Below the pieces are notes generated by a model. That model saw only the letters and a program-made list of their open reading frames with translations. It was not told where the DNA came from and did no database searches. 64,000 nucleotides of DNA from Climacium dendroides (lineage: Eukaryota; Streptophyta; Bryopsida; Hypnales; Climaciaceae). This document shows positions 21,466 through 33,200 of this stretch, piece by piece. Position 1 is the first letter of the stretch; every line of letters begins with the position of its first letter. The position numbers and the translations under genes are program-made. The stretch is from the NCBI GenBank assembly GCA_950106755.1, contig OX467089.1:23975345-24039344 (forward strand), written 5' to 3'.

Positions 21466-24400
21466 ATACTCCTTTAAAATTTTAGAATTTGTTGTAAAAA
21501 TTTGTAAAATTGTATATTTTATAGCCATTTGAAGTTAAAGTCTATTACCCTACGCTTGGGTTAGATTCTTTAAAAAAATAATTCAAAATATAAATAAATA
21601 GGGTATGAAATGAAATTTTCAGAAATTATAACATGGTGTATATGAACATTGTAGAAAATATTAATGAAAATAATATGAAATCTGGAAAAATAAAATGTAG
21701 AAAATACTATAGTTAAAGTTGAATAAAGCCCCCTCAAAGTGTGGAAGCCCCACTTGTGGTCCCACAAAATTTAGGAAAAGTTGAACTAGTGGTAGTGTAG
21801 TATAGTTAAGCTATAGTGCCTTGCACTATTGAATAATTCAAAATAAAGTCAAACGGAAATTTATAAATTCTAAAAGTAGATAACGAAGTGGATATTCGGC
21901 CAAAAAGAAAACATTTCGTATGGGGTCTTATGAACCTAACCCCAACGTACAGTACCGCATTCTATTAAGCTTCTAATAAATTATAGAATGACATAATATT
22001 TGAAATTCATTACTTGTGCTCAAATTCAAAAAATGGTTATTTTAAAGGCTAAAATTATATAATTCATTAGTTGCGCTCAAATTTTTTTTAAATCATTCCA
22101 AAGGCTAAAATTCTAATCAAGAGCAAAGGAAGTAGGCATTGCCAAATACACTAGAAAAGCACTCTTTTGTAATCCGTGGATTTAGCATCTTCTTCCCTAG
22201 AAATTTTTTAGTTCCTCAATGAGGGGCTTTACACCACCATGTAATGCATACTCATGCAAAAAACTCTTAAAAAAATTTGGATAGAAATCAATGATTTCTT
22301 TCCAATTTTTGATAATTGTTTTCACCCAATGAATCTCGTCACATATATTCATGTGTAATTAAAATCCAAATAAAATTTAAAATATGAACATTATATTACA
22401 CAACATGATGAAAGTGTAGACTACCTAAATATTAACCTTGTAAGGATGTTGTGAACCAATGGTCCAATGGATGACTTCATTAATTGTAGAAAGAAAGAAT
22501 GCACCTATTGGTTCAATAATTAGAATATTTTGGTGACTACCTTGGTCATGGGGGGTTGTGTTCTTTTAATGAGGGTTAGCTCAAAATCAAATTGTTGATT
22601 GGAAGTAAGGTAGATTAGTTTTACTCCATTTATTGTTTGATTTCATCATCCTACTTTTGGCCCCAATTTTATTAAAAACTCCATCCAAAACAATTAATTT
22701 TCTCTCAAAATCATTGCATTAATGCCAACAAGGGGTAACATGTAAATCCTTTAATCCCTAAGTGCTTAAGCCTTTCCAAGGATGTTTATTGTATGAAAAA
22801 AGAGTATGGGCTTATAGTTATCCCTAATGAAGAAAATTGTTTTATTTTCAAAATCTGACTACATAGATGTTTAGAGAGCTTGCTTAATAGTATGCATATC
22901 AATTTTGAGTGCGAAATTGCATAGGAGTTGTGAGATTATAACAAAAGAAATGCATGTATTTTATTTTTAGTATGTTGCCTTTTCCTACAATGTTTTAGAA
23001 ATTTGCATACAAAAGTTTTTTGGATGGGAGATGACATGAACAACTACAAACAATGTTAGTATATAAAAATGCACTTTCAAAAAACTTAATTTCACATGAA
23101 AAGCTATAAAACTTGTTACTCAATTCACCTTGCAATTGTTGAAATGCAATTTCTTTTATAAGTAGAAATTGCAAATAATTGCAAATCAACACTTGCAAGT
23201 TTAAATTTGCAGTGGTGAAAATCAAGAGAATATTGTACACTTTCCATTGGGACCATTTTCAAAGCAAAATGAATAATCATAATTCCTTAAATCTCAAATC
23301 AAGTGAAATTGGCAAGCTTTGCACAAGTCAAGAAATTGAGGTAAATTTGCAAGCTTTGGTCTCTTATTAATGGTACATATATGCCTTTGAGAACCTCTCA
23401 AAAATCAAATATTTATATTTTTCAATGAAAAATAAATGTTTCCAATAGTTAATTTTCAATAGTATCCATAAAAATTTTTAAACCAATCAAAGGAATTGAA
23501 CTACCAACACCAAAATGAACCCCAAATTTTAAAGTGACCATATATGGTTGCTTAAGCATTTAGAGGTTAGTGGTGAATACTAGATACACAAAAAGGTGGT
23601 TATGGGTTGTTTATAGGACATTTATGACTCCACTCTATGAATAGTTTTGTAATTTTAGGGCAAACCACTTTAAAAATTTACAAAAATTACAATTTTAATT
23701 GGAAAACTATAATTCCACTTGGGTTTGATTTGTGAAACATACACACACCTCTAGCAAATATGTTTCTTTCTTGGAGTTGACCCCAAGATATTCAGTTTGC
23801 AAATTAGTGTGGTAATAGGCTTGTCTACCTTGATTGGATTTCAAATCAACCCTCTCTCATATCCTCACTTTCTGTTACTAACTTCTACACCAATGTCCAA
23901 CAGAAGTGAAAATAATATGGCAGAAGTACCTATTTCAAATAGTCCCTCTGTCATGACTTTTTAGGCTGAGCTATTGTGGACAATAGTTGGATGTAATATT
24001 CATTGAAATTTTTCTTTTGTTTGTACTTTCTCATTCACTCATCTCTCTTCCCTCCTTGCATAGGAAGAAGTGCCAAAGCTAACCGGAATAGGTGAGTCTA
24101 TGAAACTTGAATGGGTCCAACTGAAAAATCCACATTTAGATTTAATAAAATATTCATTATTGGAGATTTCTTTTTCTTTTTTCTTTCTTTTCTTTTTGCA
24201 TTCTTCCTCATCCTTATGTTTGCAGACAATAACTTAAGCTCAGTTTCTCAATGAATTTCCCATGTTGCACAGGCTGAAAATGAGGAATAGTTTATTTTTA
24301 CCATACTGGCTGTCGACTTCCCATAGACTGATTAGATTAAATTACAATACTTCCGACCAATTGTGTATATTCCACCTCTGCAGAGATTGCTGATTGGACC

Positions 24401-24631
24401 ATGAAACTTTCTACACTTTCTAGTTGCAAAATATCTGAACTGAAGAAACCTACTCTGTCCATAACTAATCATGGAAGCTTAGCTTTATTTATTTTTAAAA
24501 AAATTTCATTGTTTATTTATTTTTTGAGCAAGTGAAAAAAAAACATTGCATTGAAAAAAACATATTTAAAGCTAAGCTTAGCTTTAGATTGCAGTTGGGA
24601 AACCTCAGCCATGATAACGTCATACCAGCGA
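21466..24631. other. AT-rich intergenic sequence
   Basis: Nothing gene-like is present. The stretch 22440-22570 resembles 10000-10130. Frames at 22995-23240 and 24517-24745 are short and lack domains. Confidence 0.35.
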
Positions 24632-24905
24632 CAAGGTGAGGTGGGTACCTCAAGCCGCCACTTTTGGATATTAGTTCCTATCATTAGACTGGTCAAATTT
24701 TCACATTTTCTTGTTGGCAAGTTAAAAGGGGTTGGAATGCACTAAAGAATGCGACATTTGGATACCCTATGTAAAAGTTAGGAAGGTACAAAATTTGGTT
24801 TAGAATAGTTTCTTCCATATAGATACGGTCTAGATATGCAATTGATTTTGGAGACGTACACACAATGAAGATGGTGGTTTAGGGTTAGTAGTGCATTTGG
24901 AGGGA
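24632..24905. mobile_element. Worn, inverted copy of the AGGTAGGTACACCC-family MITE
   Basis: Read as the reverse complement it follows 16638-16916 block by block: AGCCGCCACTTTTGG, TTAGACTGGTCAAATTTTC, TTGTTGGCAAGTTAAA, GCATTTGGATAC and TGGTGGTTTAGGGTTAGT. The terminal repeats have decayed. Confidence 0.7.
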
Positions 24906-24939
24906 GGGGCATCCTTTGATGGACATTGCAAGAGAGCAT

Positions 24940-25752
24940 GGTTCACTACCCCCAAAAGGGTGTTGTTTTTGACACTTTTTTTGTTATTTTTTTGATTTTT
25001 TTTTTCAACACTATTTCTAACACTAAAATGTTATAAAATGAAGTGTTGTGTAATTTGGAATATTTTCACACCTTTTTTTGACACTAAATAGTTGAATTTG
25101 GTGTCAAAAAAATTTCCAACGTTTTAGTGTTGAAAGAAGTGTCAAAAATTTCTACTATTGAAAAAAGTGTTGGAAAGAGTGCTAGAAAGAGTGTTCAAAA
25201 TATATCAAAAACAATGTGCTTCACTTTGAAAATTCATAACTAATTCTTTGAAGGTTCAAAAAATGAAAAACAATTTGAAATTGATTTAGCTTCCTCTTGA
25301 CTTTCAAGGAAATTTATATAATATAATAATATTTGAAGGGATGTACACCTTGAAAAAGGAAGATCAATAATGCAAGAGTTGTTAAATTGACACGTCATCC
25401 TCTCATATTAGTTTACAAAACAATTGGAAAATGTATGCATGTTATAATACACTAAAAATTCCCACTACTAACCACTCAAGGTGAGGGGTTCAAATCTTTC
25501 TGGTACTCTTTTTAACATTGTTTTTGACACTTTATTCAACACTTTTTTCAACACTTTTTTTTACAGTCTTTTCAATATTTTTTTTTAACATATTTTTCAA
25601 CAGTATTTTTGGCACATCAAGTGCAACCTTTTTTTTTATACTAAAGTTTTGAAAACTAAGTTTTTTTGTGATGTTTTTTCAACACTTTGGAGTTGAACAA
25701 TTGTAAAAAAAAAGTATCAAAAACATCACCCTTTTTGGTGGGCAGTGGTTGC
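24940..25752. mobile_element. 813 bp foldback element filled with CAACACTTTTTT-type motifs
   Basis: The left end CACTACCCCCAAAAGGGTG then TTGTTTTTGACACTTTTT is matched by an inverted right end near 25710-25750 (AGTATCAAAAACATCACCC then TTTTTGGTGGGCAGTGG). Both inner flanks are dense in variants of CAACACTTTTTT and its complement. The central 25200-25480 portion is unrelated AT-rich DNA. No protein is encoded. Confidence 0.7.
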
Positions 25753-26545
25753 ATTACCATGTGAGATGGATGATTGTTTTATCATTTTTCCAACATAAAT
25801 AGACAAACTAAGAGATAATAGTAGCAATTGAACTAAAAAAACCAAATCAAAATATGGATTTGTTATGAATTTTAAGAATATGCTACTTAAACTACTTGAA
25901 TGAGTCTTTAGTCCTTCCAAAATCCAATGTAATAAGCATTCATAAATGGTCAAGTTATTCACCTAAAATTATTTTATTATTTTCAGAAAATAGCCACTGT
26001 TGTATTCAAGAAATTAAAATAGTCACTTTTGTGATAGTTTTACATCCAAAAGTAAAAAATTCCCATTGTAGTTAGTTACATATGAAGTCAGTTATTTTCA
26101 ATTTGATGGTGATTATAACTCATTCTATTGCTACCTATAATATGTGCAATTATTCAAGAATTTCCACATTAGGTTGAATGTATAATTGTTATAGGTCCAT
26201 TCTTCTATGCCTTGAATGTACAAGATGTATGAAATGGACCTTCATACCATGTTCAATTATAGGAGATCCTTACATACTTGATGGGAAAAAAACTCACAAA
26301 TTGATTACAACACAAAAATGGGTAGTTCAAAATATGGAATATGAGTATGGTTTTCTTTCTAATTTGTTCTATTGCATTGTGTTTTGATTTTTCACATACA
26401 CAAAATGATACAAAAATAATCAAAATGCATAACCACTATGGTTTCCTTTAAATGAATAAAAAATCTCATCCTAACTCAACATTTCATGAAATATGAACAT
26501 TTCTATACATACAAAAAGGTCATTTTATAAAACCAGGCCAAATAC
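25753..26545. other. AT-rich intergenic sequence
   Basis: No supported gene or repeat is visible. Small frames at 25726-25962 (minus) and 26178-26387 (plus) have no domain. Confidence 0.35.
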
Positions 26546-26650
26546 ATATGTATATATTGGTATACAAATATTTATATACTATATTGTATATCTGACATAT
26601 AATTATAATATATTATACATTATATATATTTTTAACTATATATATTTAGA
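26546..26650. repeat. TA-rich low-complexity tract
   Basis: Almost pure A/T with ATATAT and TATAT runs, next to the MITE at 26668. Confidence 0.8.
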
Positions 26651-26667
26651 TTACTATTACTACTGTA

Positions 26668-26842
26668 ATGGGGAATTTCATTAAAATGGAGATATTCCAT
26701 GTGCCATTTGCACAGTGTGCCATTTCCATAGTTCAGACCGGGCGGTCTGAAATCTATTAGTGTACTAGATTTCAGATCGCCTAGTTTGAAATGTATGATG
26801 TCAAAGTCATAGAATTTTTGCCATTTTAATGAAATTCCCCAT
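26668..26842. mobile_element. 175 bp MITE with ATGGGGAATTTCATTAAAATGG termini
   Basis: The left ATGGGGAATTTCATTAAAAT and right ATTTTAATGAAATTCCCCAT are perfect inverted repeats, with TA on both outer sides. The centre is a second palindrome around TTCAGACCGGGCGGTCTGAA and CTATTAGTGTACTAG. A worn relative lies at 52385-52580. Confidence 0.85.
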
Positions 26843-26844
26843 TA

Positions 26845-28432
26845 TATAATAAATTCCCTTTGACTCAAAAAGAAAACCGTGTTTCATATTTTCTTTGGGA
26901 TTAAGAAATCATAGCAATAAATTGCAACTAAAAGGTGTCAAAGATTAGTCTTGAACTATTCCAAATCCAAATCCATAGATTTTACGTATAAAACTACCTT
27001 GAAAGGAAAGAAAAGCAACGACAAAAGTGTGACTTTTGGGGTGTTTTTTCATCATTGCCGATTCATAGAAAGTAGTCAATATGAAGCTTTTTTAGTGCAA
27101 ATGTAGATGAAGGACAAGCAAACCTAGATATGCAAGTTCTTTCATCTATTGAAAAAACAAATCCTAATGCTCATGACGATATTGTTGTTTTTGGCACAAT
27201 TAATAAACAGAAACCAAATTTAACTCACAAAGAGTATAGAGCAGGGTACAATAAAGAGACAAATACATGTTTCTTTTTTAGTTTCTATCATTCTATCAAT
27301 GTTTAAACTGTAGGGTGAGAGAGAGGCAAATGAGTTTTTTTTTTAAAATTCTATCAATGGTTAAACAATAGGGGGGAGAGAGAGAGGCAAACATGGGTTT
27401 CTTTTTGAGACAAATGTGAAGTCAATACACAGATTTCTTTTTGAGACATAGGGAGTATATTTTTATATTTTTATTGTATAAAATGATCATTGTATATATG
27501 ATGCATATACACTGCATGATTGATGTACACAAATAGAATTACAAGATTATAGAGATTGATTTCATAAAATTTAGGTATGCAATCCTTGGAGTGTGAATTC
27601 TTTGAGGTGTAAATTTTGAAACTTTCTTTAAGATTTTTTCTAATATGAAAGATTTACATGTGGATATTTCCAACATATATACAAAGTTCAATCTTAAAGA
27701 TTTATAATTGTCAATTTATAATTAGTTATTATGTAAAGGCATGAAATTTGATTAAATAATTAACCAAAAGTAGAATTTTTTTAAACTATTTTTTTTTGTT
27801 CAAGAATGCTTGATCAATATTAAAAAAATTAGTTCGAAATTCAAACATCACGTCTTTAAGGGTTAAAAACAAAAAATCTAGGTAAAGAATGAAAAAAGTC
27901 TATTTCTTTCCATTACTTTCCTTGCTCAATATGCAACTACATGACTACATACTCTAGTATATATAATATGTAATTGAAATGGATCACAATTTTGACAATG
28001 CCAATCTCAATGATTTTCAAATTTGTTTATTTCCATAGCAAGAAATGATTAATGGGAGATGACAAAGTGCAATATCATCTTCAAGACATTCCACAAGTGC
28101 AAGAAACTTACCAATTACTTGTGGTGGAGGACTTCACCTCTTCTTTGTGTTCTCATGTGTCCTAATTCAATTTTTTTGAGAGCAACAACTTGAATGTTAC
28201 TAATTAACACATACCCACATCACACTATGTAAGTGAGCAAACTTGAAAGGCATTCATACCCATTTCATCCATCTCTTTTTAAAAAATGAAATAAATGAAA
28301 CAAAAAAGACTTTTTTTGTTAAGTACCCAAAATAAAAAATTATCTTAAAATGGTGTAATGATGCCCCCCCCCAAACAAGGTAAACCCCAATTGATGTTCT
28401 TTTTTACCTCCTTTAAATCCATATATTAAATT
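26845..28432. other. AT-rich intergenic sequence
   Basis: No gene is seen. An isolated terminus CTTTAAGGGTTAA (27856-27868) matches the end of the TTAACCC family. A local duplication carrying GGGAGAGAGAGAGGCAAA occurs near 27310-27400. Confidence 0.35.
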
Positions 28433-28860
28433 AGTCTATTTGTTTTGTTTGTTATATCGAAATCTCTTGAACCATGTGCCCCTTGGTCATGTTTTTGATA
28501 TTATTGGAAAGGTCTCTGCAAGGAGGGGTGCATGGGCTTTGTTTTGTGGCATTTGAATATAAGATATGCAAGTTATGAATTTTTGAGTTATTCTTCAATT
28601 AAAAAATTAAAAAATTACTTTTATTTTTATTTATTTCGATTGAGGCAACAACATAGGACACACTAGTTCATACATTAAACTAGGCTTTCTCTCTCTTTCT
28701 CTCTTTCCCTTTGTTTATTATGGTGAAATCTCCTAGACCGTACATCCCTTGGGCATGTTCTTGGTATTGTTGGAAAGCCCTAAATGTAGGGAATGCATGG
28801 ACTTTGTTTTGTACCATTCCTATTGGTGTCAGAAAAGGTATTGAATTTCAAAGTTTTTAT
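28433..28860. repeat. Two diverged direct copies of a ~155 bp sequence
   Basis: 28433-28595 and 28706-28860 share GAAATCTC.T.ACC.T, CCTTGG.CATGTT.TTG, TATT.TTGGAAAG and GGGCTTTGTTTTGT. A CT-rich microsatellite (28685-28710) lies between them. Confidence 0.65.
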
Positions 28861-28949
28861 AAATTTAAATTTAAAAAAAAATTACTTTTACTTTATATTT
28901 TATTATACAGGGCGCACTAGTACACATTGTTACAAGTTTTCACAACTAC

Positions 28950-28957
28950 TATAAATA
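28950..28957 (+). promoter_or_regulatory. Candidate TATA box upstream of PEPC
   Basis: TATAAATA lies at the point where AT-rich intergenic DNA gives way to balanced sequence. A second candidate, TATAAAA, lies at 29204-29210. Which one serves the PEPC gene cannot be settled without transcript ends. Confidence 0.3.
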
Positions 28958-29239
28958 AAAAAAACGGGTCACAGTGGAGGATTAAGCTTAACTTACGAAC
29001 ACCAGCAGGTAATTTTAAAACAACGCCAAGTCAACAGCGCCGCACCATCCAAATTTTCAGTACGCAAGTGAGTTTTAATCTACTGTATATACAGTAAAAG
29101 ACGTACACTTCCACACAGAAACAATTAACTTAATGAAACGAAATGATTCAAAACCACTACAGTCGCATGCAAAAATAGCGACACCACCTGGAGCTCTCCC
29201 AGTTATAAAATGGACTTGTAAAGAAAAATCCTTGTGTTT

Positions 29240-30203
29240 CAATTCAGGCTTCATAAGTTGCATCCACAACGGCAACCAACTAACTTATTGTTGTGCGAGT
29301 TTTTCTGAGGATAGAAAAATAGAAAAGGGAGAGCGCCACTGCGCCACGGGTGAAGTATCCAGAAGACGCGAAGGAATATTCTTTCGTGTGATTCTCGAGG
29401 AGTGCACAGGGCAGCGTGATGCAAGGGAAGGAGAGAGAGGAGTTCGGGACAACTGCATGCTGTTGATGGTCGGACATCAGTAACGTAATCTCCGGTAAGG
29501 CAGTGCGAATTACGGGACGGAGTCTCGAGAGTTGCGAAGAAACAGTAGGAGGATTGTGAGGGTTTGGACTCGAGAGTAGCTTCAGTTCGTTGGTCGACCC
29601 CAGCTTTGGCCCGCCACTTGGAGTGTAAGGCGGATTGTGTGGAGGAAATGCTCTTGCGCTGTGTGGACTGAACTCGTCACGCTGGTTAACTAAACTGACG
29701 TCCGCCTTTTGGAAACGAGGTCACGTTGAGGGAAAGGAGTCCTCTGTTTTCTTGCTGCTTGTTGGAAGGCTCTTTTGAGAATTTTTCTTTTTTATTGGAG
29801 TTGTTGTTGTTGTTGCTGCTGTTGTTGTTTTCAATATTAATGGCTTCTCTTTATTCTCTTAATTTCGGAGAGAGCTCGCGGGTTGCTTCTTTGATTTGAT
29901 TCCAATGCGGAGAGGAGAGAGTTTATTCTAGAAGCGAATCGGAATTTGTCAACGTCGGGGGGAGGAGCTTGTCCGTTCTGGTGTGAGGGCGGCTGGCTTG
30001 TGTGAAGGATTTGTTTTTATTTTTTACTGATTTTGATATTGATGCGGTTTGTTTGAGAGAGTGCTGGTATAAAGAGGAGGTGTGGAGGAGGTGAGAATTA
30101 GAAGCGAAGGTGCGGAGGAGTTGAGGGGAAAAGGCTGAGAGGGCGGAAGTGGTTGGAGATTGTGGTAGTTTGAAAGGCGGCACGGTTTGTGAGGCATTTC
30201 AAG
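29240..30203 (+). other. Long PEPC leader with upstream ORFs
   Basis: This balanced-GC region before the PEPC start includes a GTT/GCT microsatellite (29800-29830). Short upstream ORFs occur, among them 29649-29672 (8 codons) and 29840-29899 (20 codons, starting ATGGCTTCTC). If they lie in the mature mRNA they could dampen translation. A leader intron that removes them is equally possible. Confidence 0.4.
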
Positions 30204-33200
30204 ATGATGTTACAGAAGATGGCGTCTATTGACGCCCAGATGCGTCTACTCGTGCCGAAACGAGTTTCGGAGGACGATAAGCTGATCGAATACGATGCGC
30301 TGCTGCTGGATCGGTTCCTCGATGTGCTCGAGGAGCTTCACGGCATCGAACTCAAGGATAAGGTAATTGCGGAGGAATATCAATGCTTGATCTGTGAAAG
30401 CGATTTTCTTATTGGTTGAAATTGGGAGGGAGTCCGTAGAGATTGAGCAGATGCATTTATGTGCTCGATTGAGTCTTTAGACGATTCTTAATTGCGCCGG
30501 CAGATCGTGATTTGAATGCGCTTGTAGATCTGTTATGGACGTCTCAGGACGTTCAGGTGTTGGTTTGTTAAGTGGTACTAGTCGTGTAGAGTTTACTGTG
30601 TAAAGAATGGAATGTTCTGAGGCGTTAGCTCTTGGAGATCTTTCGTTCTAGGCTGGAAGTGGCTATGGTTGAAGGGGAGGAAATGCGGTTGAGTTAACAA
30701 CGCCTTATTCTTGGCTGTGGCACGCGAGAAACTCTTGTGATTATCCTTGTTGGATTGATGAATCGCAGAGCGTGAATTCCTTATTCTGACTTCCGCTTTT
30801 GCTTTTCACAGGTCCAGAATTTGTATGAGTTGGCCGGCCTTTACTCCAAGAACGATGGTCGTGGTGACGTGGCTAAGCTTCAGCAGCTCGTTGATCAGTT
30901 CAATAAACTAGATCCCGGTGACAATATTGTGGTGGCTAGTTCATTCTCGCACATGCTTAATCTTGGAAATTTGGCTGAGGAGGTCCAAATAGCTTATAGA
31001 CGGCGTGTGTCAAATGCAAAGAAAGGTGACATTGGAGATGAGAACAGCGCCTTGACGGAGTCGGATATGGACGAAACATTCCAGCGTCTGGTGAAGCAAA
31101 TGAAGAAGACTCCTCAGGAGATTTACGAGGCATTGAAGGGTCAGACTGTGGACTTGGTCTTGACAGCGCATCCCACTCAATCTGTCCGTCGGTCCCTCCT
31201 CCAGAAGCATTCTCGGTACGCGACATTATATGTCCTTAAAGTTCAGTTTTTTGCACAGATGTTTGTCGTGAGCTTACTTTTGGTGCAAGCATGTTTGGGT
31301 ATCTCCTGGAGGATATTCTGATATGCGGTTCTAAAAGGATAATTCGGGCGATATCCAGCTGCAGAATCTCTCGTTCTTCTGAAGGATGTTGTATTCCTAA
31401 ACAAGAGTCGTTAGTATCCTCGCCGGTCCACTGTCCTGAATAATAGGCAAACAGGCGGCCGAACTTTTATCTCATTCCCTGACTTTTTTCACAGAATTAT
31501 TGTAGTTTCTTCATCATTGCTTTAACCTTGACGGTGTTGGTGAATTTGACAGAATTCGAAGCTGTCTATCACAGATGTACCAGAAAGATATATTAGCCGA
31601 CGAGAAGAAAGAGCTGGATGAAAGTCTTCAGCGAGAGGTGCGTTAATTTGTTTGAGTTTGACAGTTCTCAAAAACTTGTCTGTAGGTATGAGGCACTAAT
31701 CGAGGTACCGATCTGTAAATGTACCGATTTCTCCTCATTTGATCTGATTGATAAATGACTGATTAGGTTATCGTTACTGTTTTGACAGATTCAAGCTGCC
31801 TTTCGTACTGATGAGATTCGGCGATTACAACCTACACCCCAGGATGAGATGCGTGAGGGCATGAGTTACTTCCATGAAACCATATGGAACGGTCTTCCCA
31901 AGTTCTTACGTCGTGTTGACACGGCATTGAAGGGAATTGGTGTCAAGGAGCGTCTACCTCACGATGTTACTCTTATCCAATTTTCTTCTTGGATGGGTGG
32001 TGATCGCGACGGTAATCCTTGGCTGATCCGAATATTCTCCTCTGCGCTACTAGCATGTGTTATACTCAGCTTTGAGAATAGCTGCTTCTGTTTTGTATTG
32101 TTTTACAATCTATTCCTATATCTATGATGTAGGAAGGAGAAGCGACACATGTAGTCTGACCATATCGTTGATACTACATCGAGGATAAGTTTTCCCATTT
32201 ACCTTTGGTCAGTGATGTCTCTCGAACGCCGGCCAGTCATGATTGAGTGATCTAGTTACGCTAAAAATACTACTTAAAAGGTCAAGGTATGAGTAGCAGA
32301 AGTGTGCGGATCCTTGCACTTGATCATATCATATCTACAGCATAGAAGTAAATAAGAGTAACGACGGCATTTGTGTAAATCGCTGAAGAAGGTGGTGACT
32401 CGACGTTTTCAAGTGGCCAAATTTTTTAGAATTAACCTATGAAACTGTCGTGTTGATTTTTACAAATTGTTCCATCGGTGCTAGCAAGTGCTAATGTGTG
32501 ACCTCGTGGTTGTTTGTTAACTTGAGCCAAGAATTCAGAGTATGAACATAAGTCACAAGATTGAATAGTTTGTCCAGAGAGTTAGTCTGGTCCTGGAGTT
32601 TGTCTAAGTTGATCCAGAGGTTAGTGTGCACTACAGGTGCCTCTTCAGGTTGACGGTTTACTTACTTTTGAAATTTTATTGCTTTGTACCAGGTAATCCA
32701 CGTGTGACGCCAGAGGTTACGAGGGATGTCTGCTTATTGGCTAGACTGATGGCAGCCAACCTTTATTTTACACAAATTGAAGATCTGATGTTTGAGGTGC
32801 GTAAATTGTTGCTCAACTCATCGTTGTCATTTCAAAAGAAGTTGGTCTCTATTGAAAGAAATAGAAACGGGTTTAGCAGATTTCAATGTTTGAGATATTT
32901 TTCGCAAACCACACTTGCAGGTTTCTGAAAGAAGGAGCTTGTGAAATTGACTTTAATATGCGTTTTGCAGCTGTCAATGTGGCGGTGCAGTGATGAGCTG
33001 AAAGAAAGGGTCATGAAAATTGAGTCTCTGCAACGGAAGGAGGCAAAACATTACATCGGTACTCGCTTCCCTAACCGCTATTTTCATAAGTGATCGAAGG
33101 GTTCTTGATACCTTCCCCTCTGGTGGGTGGGCAATCTTTTGGATGGATTTCTGTTTACATATTATCACTTACATTCCATACTGACTGAGGTTTTGTGTTC

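Noticed and set aside
25480..25500. GGGGTTCAAATC resembling a tRNA T-arm
   Set aside because: No matching acceptor stem, D arm or anticodon arm could be placed around it.
32012..32127. Reading frame continuing past the PEPC exon 4 donor (NPWLIRIF...)
   Set aside because: The family motif [14 protein letters not shown] requires splicing from 32011 to 32693, so the continuation is intron.
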